Assembly (NCBI RefSeq): GCF_029433105.1
Contig: NZ_JARNTW010000015.1
Location: 62,001-126,000, forward strand
DNA: 64,000 nucleotides
Origin: Runella sp. MFBS21
GTDB lineage: Bacteria > Bacteroidota > Bacteroidia > Cytophagales > Spirosomataceae
Reading direction: 5' to 3'
Under the pieces are notes generated by a model that did no database searches, had not been told where the DNA came from, and saw only the letters and a list, made by a program, of their open reading frames with translations. The position numbers were made by a program, and so were the translations under genes. Of the stretch, positions 27,072 to 36,078 are shown piece after piece (the stretch's first letter is position 1; each line of letters begins with the position of its first letter).

Positions 27072-28670
27072 TCAAGTCATTTCATCATACTTAACTAACA
27101 CAGAATCTAGTTTTTTTCGCTTTCTTTTTCCTCGAAAATCAATCACCAAATGCACCGAAAACTCTTTTTCGGTCTGATGAATCAAAAGCTGATGGGTATG
27201 AGGATAAAGCAACTCTAATCTTTTTTTGACATTGACTAGCCCAATCCCCGATGAATGCTTCTCGGGGTCTTGGTCGTGGCGAGGATGTAGGCTATTATGA
27301 ACTTTGAAGTGCAAGCTCTCATTATCACAATTTAGCTTTATAAAAATCCAAGATTGATTACGTAAGCTTATGCCATGTTTGAAAGCATTTTCAACAAACG
27401 GAATCATCATCATAGGCGCTACTGACTTCAAGCAAAGCGAATCATCCAGATCAATTTTAAGTTCAAATTTATCTGACTCCGAAATTCTAAGTCGCTGCAA
27501 ATCAATATAGTTTCGCAGGTATTGTACTTCTTGCCTAATGTCGATTTGGTCTTGGTTGTTTTCGTGCATCATAAACCGCATCATATCGGCCAATTGCTGA
27601 ATTCCTAACGACGTTTTTTCGGCTTTTTCTTCGATAGCCGTCGCATACAGCGTATTCATGGCGTTAAACAAAAAATGAGGATTAATCTGCGCCCGTAGCG
27701 CCGAAAGTTCGGCTTGATTGCGGCTCAAGTTTACTTCTAGGGGTTTTATCAACAACTGCCGAACAATCGTCACCACCACAGCCCCTGCCAACGATATAGA
27801 CCAAAATGCAAACAAATCATCGGCTCTTACTGAATACAAGAAATAATAAATTCGACGATAGCCATTCAAAATATTGAAGAATTGGGAAAAAATAAGCGCG
27901 CCAAAACTACTCACCAAGCTAACTACCAAAACAAAAATTTGCTTAGGTCTGAGATCTGTCCGCTTGGTGCGAAAAGGCCATTCTATCAATTGATTATGAA
28001 ACAAATACGCATGAATAAAAGCCCCTTGAATCCAAAGCAATAGTACTGCCTGTCCGCCGTTATTTCGTAAAAACCCAAAGGCCAACACCACCCAAAAGCC
28101 CAAAATCGCCAACCAACTTCCCTCTTCCATGACTTTGGTTTGTGGGCTTTTTTGGTCATTCGATAGTTGTAAAGTCCACTGATACATTTGTGATAAAATG
28201 GTATAAACGGATAATATCGCAAAAAAAGCCACGGTCTTCACAACCACGTACAACAATCTATAATTAGATACCACTTTAGCCCCAATAGTATGATAATTAC
28301 TATCTTGCCGCAATGCCAGTTCTTTGCTAAAATACAAGTAATTCCAAATGCCAGTCATCAAAAAAACACCTAACAGCCCCCAAAAAGCCAATAAATGAAA
28401 TGGTTTTTGAGGCCAAAAACGAGGAAAAATGACATTGTTTAGCACATACCAACAGCCATAGGTAGTAAGAAAAACGCTGATTAAGGGCCAGCAGCCATTT
28501 TGCCACCAATTGTACCGTAAAAAGATACGGTCTTCTTCCAAGCGGTCGATACGCACTAATATTTGAGCATAATGACTGTAGTTGTCGGCAATCAGAATAA
28601 TCAAAAATAAAAGGGCGAGCGAGGTGATAAACCAAAACTCAATTTGACGAAAGCGGGAGAGTGTAATCAT
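27072..28670 (-). CDS. LytS-like sensor histidine kinase
   Basis: A 532-residue protein with about eight hydrophobic helices in the first ~300 residues. A His_kinase (PF06580-type) domain follows, with the phospho-accepting His in ALRAQINPHFLFNAMNTLYA near residue 333. A short HATPase domain contains PMMMIPFVENAFKHGI (N box) and SSGIGLVNVKKRLELLYP (G box). Such kinases phosphorylate LytTR regulators, and the cognate gene lies immediately downstream. The large membrane domain suggests sensing of a membrane or small-molecule signal. The signal is unknown. Confidence 0.92.
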   Translation of the reverse strand: MITLSRFRQIEFWFITSLALLFLIILIADNYSHYAQILVRIDRLEEDRIFLRYNWWQNGCWPLISVFLTTYGCWYVLNNVIFPRFWPQKPFHLLAFWGLLGVFLMTGIWNYLYFSKELALRQDSNYHTIGAKVVSNYRLLYVVVKTVAFFAILSVYTILSQMYQWTLQLSNDQKSPQTKVMEEGSWLAILGFWVVLAFGFLRNNGGQAVLLLWIQGAFIHAYLFHNQLIEWPFRTKRTDLRPKQIFVLVVSLVSSFGALIFSQFFNILNGYRRIYYFLYSVRADDLFAFWSISLAGAVVVTIVRQLLIKPLEVNLSRNQAELSALRAQINPHFLFNAMNTLYATAIEEKAEKTSLGIQQLADMMRFMMHENNQDQIDIRQEVQYLRNYIDLQRLRISESDKFELKIDLDDSLCLKSVAPMMMIPFVENAFKHGISLRNQSWIFIKLNCDNESLHFKVHNSLHPRHDQDPEKHSSGIGLVNVKKRLELLYPHTHQLLIHQTEKEFSVHLVIDFRGKRKRKKLDSVLVKYDEMT

Positions 28671-28706
28671 AGTAACAAAAAAAGGCTATCTTTAGGTTAG
28701 ACAATC

Positions 28707-28714
28707 CAAAAATA
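28707..28714 (-). promoter_or_regulatory. -7 element of the histidine kinase gene
   Basis: The minus strand reads TATTTTTG, 36 bases before the kinase ATG. No convincing -33 TTG. Confidence 0.35.
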
Positions 28715-28845
28715 CCCGAAAGGCCAGGCGATATGGAAAATCTGTGACGAATCCCTCAAAAAATGGGATGATTTACAACGAAATATTCATCCAAAGCGTC
28801 TTATTAAATAAATTCTCTCGTATAGCCACAAAAACGCGTCATGAT

Positions 28846-29265
28846 ATGAAAACAATTTTTTACTTTTTGATTTTTGTAGTGACCCTTAGTTGTAAAGAAA
28901 AAAACATTCCAGCTCCTATTTTGGAGCCTCTAGTAGGAAAGTGGCGTTTGGTAGCTAATGAGTACCTCGAAAACGGGCAGAAAATATGGCGCAATGCTGG
29001 CAAGCAATCCTACATCATTTCCTTTCGCTTTGACGGAGTCATTTTACAAGAAGACGGCCTTCCTGTTTGCTGTGGCCCTATCTCTCTTAGTATCAACGGA
29101 GAAAATTACCAAATCAGCCCACAGGAAAACTTACCTGTGAATCCAACCTGTTTTTTAGTAGATTGTGTTGGTTGTGATGTATGGGATATTGCGCTCACCG
29201 ACGATTCTTTCATTTTGGATGTATGTAAAATCGGAGCAAGAAGCAAATTTGAGCGTGTCCCCTAA
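28846..29265 (+). CDS. Small lipoprotein, lipocalin-like
   Basis: A 139-residue protein with a lipoprotein signal (MKTIFYFLIFVVTLSC; Cys at residue 16). The mature part begins with LVGKWRLVANEYLENGQKIW, the pattern of lipocalin-like/META-type Bacteroidota lipoproteins, and holds six further cysteines, including CCGP and CVGC. An upstream in-frame start at 28744 would add 34 non-signal residues and is rejected. Function unknown. It is divergent from the histidine kinase gene. Confidence 0.75.
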   Translation: MKTIFYFLIFVVTLSCKEKNIPAPILEPLVGKWRLVANEYLENGQKIWRNAGKQSYIISFRFDGVILQEDGLPVCCGPISLSINGENYQISPQENLPVNPTCFLVDCVGCDVWDIALTDDSFILDVCKIGARSKFERVP

Positions 29266-29268
29266 AAA

Positions 29269-30192
29269 TCAAGCAAGTGGAATTTGAGTTTCTTTGGCCA
29301 CTTTCATCACATACCCTCGTGCTTCGTCGTACTCTTCGGGGGTACGTAGGTGTTCAAGCATCAAGGGTACCTGACGCGGGAGCGCAGTTACGTTACGCAA
29401 GTACGCCACATAGTCCATTCCACCACGACCGGGCATGGTCTCGGCAAAATGCACATCTTTTCCTACTACGTCTTTGGCATGACATGATACAATCCACTTT
29501 CCGAGTTTTTTGAAAGTATCGTTGATAAGGGCCGTATTGTTGTAAAAACGCTCGGGAGAATTGATAATATTGGCAATATCCACGTGGGCAGCAAAAGCAG
29601 ACCGATCAATGGCTTTGATAAATTGCAAGCACGAATCGGCGTCGTTGGGCAAACTCCATCCCATCATTTCTAAAGAAAACTTAGCCGTTTTGGGCTTGAC
29701 GGCATCTATTATCTTACGGCAGTTTTCGACCGTAACATCAAAAAATTCTTTACTGAGATTGCGAGCATCAGGACCATCCCAGCTTTTGGGATTGAACGAA
29801 CCCGCGATATCGATACAAGTCAAAGCGCCAATCTCTTCGGCCAAAGCTAAGCGTTCGGTCACATAATCGAGATTTTTCTTTCTTTTTTGAGCATCGGTAT
29901 CCAGCATATTCACCCATGCTCCCACTTCGGCTATTATCACATTTTCGGCGGCAAATGCCTTACGCAAGGCCGCTATCCGGTCGGTATCTTTCAATTCGAC
30001 TTTGGGTACATAGGCCGCACTGTATCCCAATCTCCGATGTTCTTTAGCTAGTTCGACGGGGTCTTCTGTTTTGAGAAAAATAGGGCCACCTAGCCGCAGT
30101 GCTTGCCCTTTCCACTTCATAGAAGGCAATAGAGCTGCCCCCATAATCATACCCGAAGATTGTAAAAAATCACGACGTGAAATTGATTTCAT
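29269..30192 (-). CDS. Tat-exported sugar-phosphate isomerase/epimerase-like protein
   Basis: A 307-residue protein starting with a twin-arginine signal (SRRDFLQSSGMIMGAALLP). The body is a xylose isomerase-like TIM barrel with metal-ligand residues in VIIAEVGAW, FSLEMMGWS, AAHVDIANI and SCHAKDV. Family members isomerise or cleave sugars; export through Tat implies a cofactor- or metal-loaded periplasmic enzyme. ATG 30192 starts the Tat signal; the frame is open to 30267, but that part lies in the purF terminator region. Substrate unknown. Confidence 0.86.
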   Translation of the reverse strand: MKSISRRDFLQSSGMIMGAALLPSMKWKGQALRLGGPIFLKTEDPVELAKEHRRLGYSAAYVPKVELKDTDRIAALRKAFAAENVIIAEVGAWVNMLDTDAQKRKKNLDYVTERLALAEEIGALTCIDIAGSFNPKSWDGPDARNLSKEFFDVTVENCRKIIDAVKPKTAKFSLEMMGWSLPNDADSCLQFIKAIDRSAFAAHVDIANIINSPERFYNNTALINDTFKKLGKWIVSCHAKDVVGKDVHFAETMPGRGGMDYVAYLRNVTALPRQVPLMLEHLRTPEEYDEARGYVMKVAKETQIPLA

Positions 30193-30270
30193 AAAGATAC
30201 ATTTGAGACCTATTGTATAAGCGCCCAAACATTGATTTATAACCAATTCCCTGGTATATAAGCACAAAAA

Positions 30271-30303
30271 AATCCAGCTAAAGCTTTGACTTTTAGCTGG
30301 ATT
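30271..30303 (-). terminator. Terminator of purF
   Basis: AATCCAGCTAAA (30271-30282) and TTTAGCTGGATT (30292-30303) form a 12-bp perfect stem. On the minus strand the stem is followed by TTTTTT. It lies 19 bases beyond the purF stop. Confidence 0.85.
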
Positions 30304-30321
30304 AAAGAAAAACGTTTTTTA

Positions 30322-32229
30322 TCAATAAGCTCTTACAATACCTCTACCTTCGTAGAAGTTAACGTAGGCTTTGTTTACTACTCTATTGCCACCAGGAGTG
30401 GGATAATTGCCCGTAAAATACCAATCTCCACTGTGATTGGGACAAGCTTCATGGAGGTTTTCGACTGTTTGGAAAATAACAGATAGCTCGGCCTTCAAAT
30501 CTTTAGGGCGTACTATCTCCGCTACTTTTCGGGATACTTCTTCAGGAGTAAAACGATCAAACAATGCCTTCACAAAATTTTGTTGAGTAGCATTGCCCGT
30601 TTCCAACGAAGCTACACATTGAGCATAAACTTCATCGCGAAGATTGTCCAAACCACTCTCTTTGAGAAGCTGTAAGGCCGCTCTAAACGCCACAAAATCT
30701 TTGACTTTCGACATATCGATACCATAGCAATCGGGGTAGCGAATTTGGGGAGCCGAAGACACAATCACGATTTTTTTAGGCCCAAGTCGGTCGAGCAAGC
30801 GTAAGATACTTTTCTCTAGAGTAGTACCTCTTACGATAGAATCATCTACTACCACAATCGTATCCACTCCTTTTCTGACTACCTCGTATGTCATATCATA
30901 CACATGCGATACCATTTCTTCCCGAGCGTCGTCGTTGGTAATAAACGTCCGTTGCTTTACATCTTTCGACACTAGTTTTTCGATACGAGGTCTAAAAGAA
31001 AGCACCTTTTCCAATTCTTCGGGAGAAAGGTCTCGGTTGAGTATTGCACTTTTACGCTGCTTGGCCAAATAATCTTCCAAGCCTTCGATAAGCCCAAAAA
31101 ATGCGGTTTCGGCGGTGTTGGGGATATACGAAAAAACAGTGTTTTCAAGATCGTAATCTACTTCCTCCAAAATTTGAGGAATCAACAATTTACCGAGCAT
31201 TTTGCGCTCATGATAAATATCAGGGTCAGAAGCACGGGAGAAATAAATACGCTCAAAACTACACGAACGTTTTTCGAGTGGTTTGAGGATTTGATGTTGG
31301 TCATACTCACCATATTTGTCAATGATAAGGGCATGACCAGGATTAATCTCCTTAATATCAGCATAATTGGCATTAAAAGCCGCTTTGATGGCAGGTTTTT
31401 CGGAAGCCACTACAACCACTTCATCATCGGCATAATAATACGCCGGACGAATACCCGAAGGGTCTCTTACCACAAAAGCCTGTCCTGAGCCTGTCATACC
31501 ACACATCGCAAATCCGCCATCAAAATCGCGGCAAGAGCGGTGAAGTACGCGTACCATATCCATATTGTCTTCAATGACATCCGACAAATCTGGGTTTTCG
31601 TAAATTCCTTTGAAACGATCAAAAACACGTTGGTTTTCTTCATCCAAGAAATGCCCGATTTTTTCCATTACCGTGACTGTATCTACACGGTCTTTGGGGT
31701 GTTGACCTAATGACACCAACTTGTCGAAAAGTGAATCAACATTGGTCATATTGAAATTTCCGGCCACCACTAGATTGCGACTACGCCAGCTATTTTGGCG
31801 CAACATCGGATGGCAGTTTTCGATTTCGTTGGCACCGTGTGTACCGTAGCGCAAGTGCCCCAGCCAAACCTCACCCGTAAAGGCGACGTTTTCTTGTAGC
31901 CACTTGGCGTCGTAGCGAAGATCTTTGTCATCGCCTTTGAGTTCTTTGAAGGCTTTTTTGAATTTCTTCTGAACCTTCTTGAAAATCTCTGCCACAGGTT
32001 GCTGATCAACCGACCGATACCGACTGATATAGCGGTGTCCGGGCGGGACTTCCAGCTTGATGTTGGCAACACCCGCGCCATCTTGGCCTCGGTTTACTTG
32101 CTTTTCCATCAAAGTGTGCAACTTATAAACTGCGTAGAGGGGTGTGCCGTATTTGTCAATATAATATTGAAACGGCTTGCGGAGTCGAATGAGGGCTATA
32201 CCGCATTCGTGCTTTATGACGTCGCTCAT
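30322..32229 (-). CDS. purF: Amidophosphoribosyltransferase
   Basis: A 635-residue, two-domain enzyme that makes phosphoribosylamine from PRPP and glutamine, the first step of purine synthesis. The N-terminal nucleophile glutaminase has its catalytic Cys at residue 9 (MSDVIKHECGIALIRL), so eight residues must be removed, as in the B. subtilis-type enzyme. The C-terminal phosphoribosyltransferase carries the PRPP loop VVVDDSIVRGTT near residue 460. It is longer than the ~500-residue E. coli enzyme, with additional stretches in both domains. It is monocistronic: a -7 element lies upstream and a strong terminator downstream. Confidence 0.94.
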   Translation of the reverse strand: MSDVIKHECGIALIRLRKPFQYYIDKYGTPLYAVYKLHTLMEKQVNRGQDGAGVANIKLEVPPGHRYISRYRSVDQQPVAEIFKKVQKKFKKAFKELKGDDKDLRYDAKWLQENVAFTGEVWLGHLRYGTHGANEIENCHPMLRQNSWRSRNLVVAGNFNMTNVDSLFDKLVSLGQHPKDRVDTVTVMEKIGHFLDEENQRVFDRFKGIYENPDLSDVIEDNMDMVRVLHRSCRDFDGGFAMCGMTGSGQAFVVRDPSGIRPAYYYADDEVVVVASEKPAIKAAFNANYADIKEINPGHALIIDKYGEYDQHQILKPLEKRSCSFERIYFSRASDPDIYHERKMLGKLLIPQILEEVDYDLENTVFSYIPNTAETAFFGLIEGLEDYLAKQRKSAILNRDLSPEELEKVLSFRPRIEKLVSKDVKQRTFITNDDAREEMVSHVYDMTYEVVRKGVDTIVVVDDSIVRGTTLEKSILRLLDRLGPKKIVIVSSAPQIRYPDCYGIDMSKVKDFVAFRAALQLLKESGLDNLRDEVYAQCVASLETGNATQQNFVKALFDRFTPEEVSRKVAEIVRPKDLKAELSVIFQTVENLHEACPNHSGDWYFTGNYPTPGGNRVVNKAYVNFYEGRGIVRAY

Positions 32230-32262
32230 CAGGGAGTATGAAGTGTGTGACGATTTGTTAAC

Positions 32263-32270
32263 ACAAAGTT
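32263..32270 (-). promoter_or_regulatory. -7 element of purF
   Basis: The minus strand reads TAACTTTG, 33 bases before the purF ATG. I see no PurR-like operator or purine riboswitch fold in the 168-base gap. Confidence 0.45.
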
Positions 32271-32397
32271 AAGAAATCCGATTCCAAAACTTCATGTTAA
32301 ATTTTAAGAAAGTTTACAACCAAAACATTAAACACCTGTATTACAACTTATTAAACTATAAAAAGTTTATTAAAAAAATTAAATAAAACCCTATATC

Positions 32398-33393
32398 CTA
32401 CTCTGCCTCCACAAAGTGCTTCTGATTTTTGGCAAGGTTGTGAATGCTCCAATCAATGTCCTTTTTGAATGCCTTGGTACGCACATGGCACTCTGCCACC
32501 CGGCAATACTTACAGCAAGCTGGTAAGCAAGGATCGGCGTGAATAAAAAGCTCTACATTTCCTTCAGCATCAGCTTCGAGTGCATCTTCAAATTCGTGAA
32601 CAGCCTCATGTACCTGTTTTAAATCCCAATAATAAGGCAATGTCAAGTGGCAATCGATATGTAAATCAGAACCATATTTCTGAATACGCATATTGTGTAC
32701 ATCTATCCAATACTCCTTTTTGTGATCTTTGATTAGCTCTACTATGTGCTCCATCAATTCGGGGTCTGTTTCGTCCATGAGGGCTGCCGCCGACCGCCTT
32801 ATAAGCTTAAATCCATTATAAAATATAATCATCGACAATACAAGCGAAGCAGCACTATCTATCCACTGAAGCCCAGTAAGCATCAAAAGTCCTAATCCTA
32901 CCAAAATCAAGACACTACTCACGCTGTCGGTCATGAGGTGTTTACCATCCGCAATCAGTGCTTCTGAGCGGGTCTGCTTACCTACTTTTTGGAGATAATA
33001 TCCCACGCCACCATTAAGAATCACGGTCAACAAAATAAGCCAAACACCCCAATCTAAGTGCTGAATAGGCTCGGGATGAATAAAATGTTGGATGGCTTCG
33101 ACCGCAATCCAAACGCCCGCAATGATAATCAAAGCCCCTTCAAAACCCGAAGAAAAATATTCAATTTTGCCGTGACCATAGGGATGATCGTGGTCTTTGG
33201 GTTGAGATGAAAGATAGATACTATAAAAAGCAAAACCACTAGCAATAACGTTGATAATAGATTCTAAAGCATCACTCAATATGGCGTTGGAATGAGTCAG
33301 ATAATAAGCGCCAAACTTAATCACCATCAAAACAATACTTAAAGTAAGGGAAACGATTATCCAACGAAATTTAGATTTTTGGCTAACTTGCAC
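32398..33393 (-). CDS. CDF-family divalent metal exporter with Cys-rich tail
   Basis: A 331-residue cation diffusion facilitator with six membrane segments. Metal-site residues appear in ILSDALESIINV (TM2) and LMTDSVSSVLIL (TM5), and a His/Asp-rich loop DHDHPYGHGKIEYF follows TM2. The cytoplasmic C-terminal domain ends in an extra cysteine cluster, CLPACCKYCRVAECHVR, likely to bind metal. Start codon is GTG. Substrate is probably Zn2+, Fe2+ or Mn2+; the motifs do not settle which. Confidence 0.9.
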   Translation of the reverse strand: MQVSQKSKFRWIIVSLTLSIVLMVIKFGAYYLTHSNAILSDALESIINVIASGFAFYSIYLSSQPKDHDHPYGHGKIEYFSSGFEGALIIIAGVWIAVEAIQHFIHPEPIQHLDWGVWLILLTVILNGGVGYYLQKVGKQTRSEALIADGKHLMTDSVSSVLILVGLGLLMLTGLQWIDSAASLVLSMIIFYNGFKLIRRSAAALMDETDPELMEHIVELIKDHKKEYWIDVHNMRIQKYGSDLHIDCHLTLPYYWDLKQVHEAVHEFEDALEADAEGNVELFIHADPCLPACCKYCRVAECHVRTKAFKKDIDWSIHNLAKNQKHFVEAE

Positions 33394-33419
33394 AGCTTTT
33401 CAAGTGGGGTGATGAAGCC

Positions 33420-33446
33420 CAAAGTTACGAAGTTATTTAGAAGCAA
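33420..33446 (-). promoter_or_regulatory. Promoter of the CDF exporter gene
   Basis: On the minus strand TTG (33446-33444), 16 bases, then TAACTTTG (33427-33420), 26 bases before the GTG start. The spacing is two bases shorter than at uppS and nadK. Confidence 0.45.
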
Positions 33447-33464
33447 TTACTCATTTTTACGATT

Positions 33465-34022
33465 ATGTCATTACCTTTTGACCATACCAATCCTTGGAAA
33501 ACCCTGACTTCCAATGTAGTATATGACAACAAATGGATTCAAGTCCGACACGAAGAAGTGCTCAATCCTAGTGGTGGGCCCGGGATTTATGGTGTGGTTC
33601 ATTATAAAAATAAAGCCATTGGCGTAATCCCTATCGACGATGAAGGTTATACTTATTTGGTAGGCCAATATCGATATCCCTTAGAAGAATACTCGTGGGA
33701 AATCCCCGAAGGAGGGGGACCCATGAATGAAGACCCGCTCGAAGGTGCCAAACGCGAGTTGTTGGAAGAAACGGGCTTAGTGGCGGCTAAATGGACCAAA
33801 ATCGCCCGTGTACACCTTTCCAATTCCGTAGGCGATGAAGAAGGTTTTTTGTATATAGCCGAAGACCTCACCCAAGCCCAACAACAGCCCGAAGACACCG
33901 AGCAGCTCCATGTAGCTCGTATCCCTCTCCAAGAAGCCATTGAGATGGTGATGCGCTCCGAAATCACCGATTCGTTGAGCGTCATGGGTTTGCTAAAAGT
34001 AGCCCGTTTGAGAGGAATTTAA
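33465..34022 (+). CDS. Nudix hydrolase (ADP-ribose pyrophosphatase-like)
   Basis: A 185-residue protein with a complete Nudix box at residues ~82-104 (G-x5-E-x7-REL-x-EE-x-G; GGPMNEDPLEGAKRELLEET followed by GL). The preceding PLEEYSWEIPEGG is characteristic of the ADP-ribose/nucleotide-sugar subgroup (NudF type). It would hydrolyse ADP-ribose or similar nucleoside diphosphate sugars with Mg2+. Divergent from the CDF gene, with a 71-base gap. Confidence 0.9.
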   Translation: MSLPFDHTNPWKTLTSNVVYDNKWIQVRHEEVLNPSGGPGIYGVVHYKNKAIGVIPIDDEGYTYLVGQYRYPLEEYSWEIPEGGGPMNEDPLEGAKRELLEETGLVAAKWTKIARVHLSNSVGDEEGFLYIAEDLTQAQQQPEDTEQLHVARIPLQEAIEMVMRSEITDSLSVMGLLKVARLRGI

Positions 34023-34045
34023 TGTTTTAATGATAAACCGATAGC

Positions 34046-34672
34046 ATGTTTTTAGCCGCTTTATATGGTCTCATTACTGGGATTTTGTTATGTCTTACTT
34101 TTGGGACTGTTTTTTTTGCATTGATTCAAACTAGCATCGAACGAGGCTACCGTAGCGGCGTCCAAATCGCCTTGGGAGTAGTAGCAAGCGATGCTTTTTT
34201 TATATTTACCGCCATTTTTGGAACCTCTTTTTTACCTCAAATCAACCATTTTGATAAATGGGTTAGTGCCATAGGCATTGTTTTTTTGGTAATATTAGGT
34301 ATCAAAAACTTCTTTAAAATCCCCTCTTTAGAGCCCAAACCTCACAGTGACGACCGTAGTCGTCGCCGCTCTCATCTTAAGTATTTTTTTAAAGGTGTTG
34401 CCCTCAACGCCCTCAATCCCGTCAATTTTATGTCGTGGGCAGCCATTGCTACTTATCTCCGTACCAAAGGCCGCTACGACCTGAGCGAAATGATTTTGTT
34501 TTTTGGAATGAGTCTCATAGGAGTAGGCGGTACCGAATCTGCGCTTGCTATTTATGCCCATCGCCTCCGCCGAATGATTACGGTCAAAGTGATTCATTAT
34601 ATCAATATCGCTACAGGTTTAGTGTTTATAGCAGTGGCACTCAAGCTACTATGGGACGGGTTTCTGAAATAG
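34046..34672 (+). CDS. LysE-family amino-acid exporter
   Basis: A 208-residue, six-TM membrane protein of the LysE/RhtB superfamily. The first helix LYGLITGILLCLTFGTVFFA and GVQIALGVVASDAFFIF fit, as does the central ALNPVNFMSWAAI segment, which matches the conserved N-P-x-x-x-x-F-W motif region. It is 23 bases after the Nudix gene and probably shares its transcript. The substrate is presumably a small amphiphilic amino acid or related compound. Confidence 0.82.
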   Translation: MFLAALYGLITGILLCLTFGTVFFALIQTSIERGYRSGVQIALGVVASDAFFIFTAIFGTSFLPQINHFDKWVSAIGIVFLVILGIKNFFKIPSLEPKPHSDDRSRRRSHLKYFFKGVALNALNPVNFMSWAAIATYLRTKGRYDLSEMILFFGMSLIGVGGTESALAIYAHRLRRMITVKVIHYINIATGLVFIAVALKLLWDGFLK

Positions 34673-34675
34673 ATT

Positions 34676-36052
34676 CTACTGCTTTTTTAGCCAATCAGTA
34701 ATGAGGTCTAATGCTTCCGTCGAAAAGGTTTCTTCCAAAAGGCCATATTCGGCAACGGTGCATTTTTGACATTTCTGAAAAAGGTGATTGAGCCCGGCCA
34801 GCGCTACTATTTTAAAGTTTTTGTTGCCCGCAGCTTCCAACCCTTTCTCAAACCCTGCTAAGTTTTCTTTGGCCGACACTTGCAAATCACTGCCGCCATT
34901 GAGTGCCAATACTGGAATTTTGAGCTGGGTCAAAACAGGCTGTGGGTCGTATTTTAAAAAATAACGATACCATTTGGAGTTGAGCGTGTCAAATTGTCGA
35001 GTTACTGATTTTTTACCTATTTCGCTCTTAAATCCTATTTGCCCTAGCACTGCGTCGGGTTGTTTTTGGAGCCAATTATCGAAAGCGATTTGCAAGCTAT
35101 CTTTGAGGTCATTTTCTAAAGAATTACGAAGTATTACATCATACAAGGCCGAATTGAGCGACCGATAATGTTCCCTAAAAGCCTCTCCCACTCCTGTTTT
35201 TTTCAACATATCATCGTTTTGTTGGAGCAATAAATCATATCCTTTGACTCCAACCCCCGCCAACGACACCATAAAAGCCACCTGCTTTGAAGCCACGGCT
35301 GCCATAGGAGCAATAATTCCGCCTTCACTATGTCCTATCAAGCCTATTTTTCGAGGATTCACTTCTTTACGAGTATTGAGGTAGGCCATAGCAGCAAGTA
35401 CATCTTGGGCATAATCAGCCGAAGTACCTACTCTGCCTGTGGTCTGCCCTACCCCCCTGTCATCTACCCGCAAGACCGCAAAACCGTTGCGACTTAGATG
35501 ATCGGCGATTACCCAAAAAGGTTTATGGCCAAAGAGGGTTTCGTCGCGGTCTTGCTGCCCCGACCCACTTATCAAAATCACCGTAGTTGAGGGATGATTG
35601 CTAGGAGGGTAAGTAAAAGTTCCGCCAAACGTAATCGACTTGTCAACATTAGTAAATTTCACATCTTCTACCGCATAGGGATAAGGAGGAGCAGGATGCT
35701 GAGGACGCCTTAGAAAAGATAAATTGGACACTTTTTGAAGTTTCAAGGGCATTCCATATCCATTTTGTTTCCAGCTTCCGTCAAAATTGCTGTCGCTTAT
35801 TTTTCCTGTCAATACTGTATTAAAAGCTTTTAAATCAGCAATCAAACTATCATTTCGAAAAATAGGATTCTGAATATCATGCGCAAACACCCCCTGCTCA
35901 GGAATATAAAGAAGGGCCTTTCCAGTAGCAGGATTAAGTTCTAACCCCACTTTCAGCGTAGTTAGGGTTCCTTCGTATAGCCCTTGAGAAGAGGCCGACC
36001 AACTCACTAAAAATGTTATTAGGAATAAACAATATTTGAATTTAGCGTTCAT
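34676..36052 (-). CDS. Secreted alpha/beta hydrolase (S9/S33-like)
   Basis: A 458-residue protein with a signal peptide (MNAKFKYCLFLITFLVSWSA, cleavage after SSQ). A ~110-residue beta-rich N-terminal domain is followed by an alpha/beta hydrolase fold with the oxyanion segment VILISGSGQQDRDET and nucleophile elbow GHSEGG (Ser near residue 237). The Asp and His are in LNGGSDLQV and LAGLNHLFQ. Probably a periplasmic esterase or peptidase. A TTG at 36076 is also in frame; ATG 36052 starts the signal peptide. Convergent with the LysE gene, 3-base gap. Confidence 0.87.
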   Translation of the reverse strand: MNAKFKYCLFLITFLVSWSASSQGLYEGTLTTLKVGLELNPATGKALLYIPEQGVFAHDIQNPIFRNDSLIADLKAFNTVLTGKISDSNFDGSWKQNGYGMPLKLQKVSNLSFLRRPQHPAPPYPYAVEDVKFTNVDKSITFGGTFTYPPSNHPSTTVILISGSGQQDRDETLFGHKPFWVIADHLSRNGFAVLRVDDRGVGQTTGRVGTSADYAQDVLAAMAYLNTRKEVNPRKIGLIGHSEGGIIAPMAAVASKQVAFMVSLAGVGVKGYDLLLQQNDDMLKKTGVGEAFREHYRSLNSALYDVILRNSLENDLKDSLQIAFDNWLQKQPDAVLGQIGFKSEIGKKSVTRQFDTLNSKWYRYFLKYDPQPVLTQLKIPVLALNGGSDLQVSAKENLAGFEKGLEAAGNKNFKIVALAGLNHLFQKCQKCTVAEYGLLEETFSTEALDLITDWLKKQ

Positions 36053-36078
36053 GAGTACGACATTTGAATGAATCAAGT

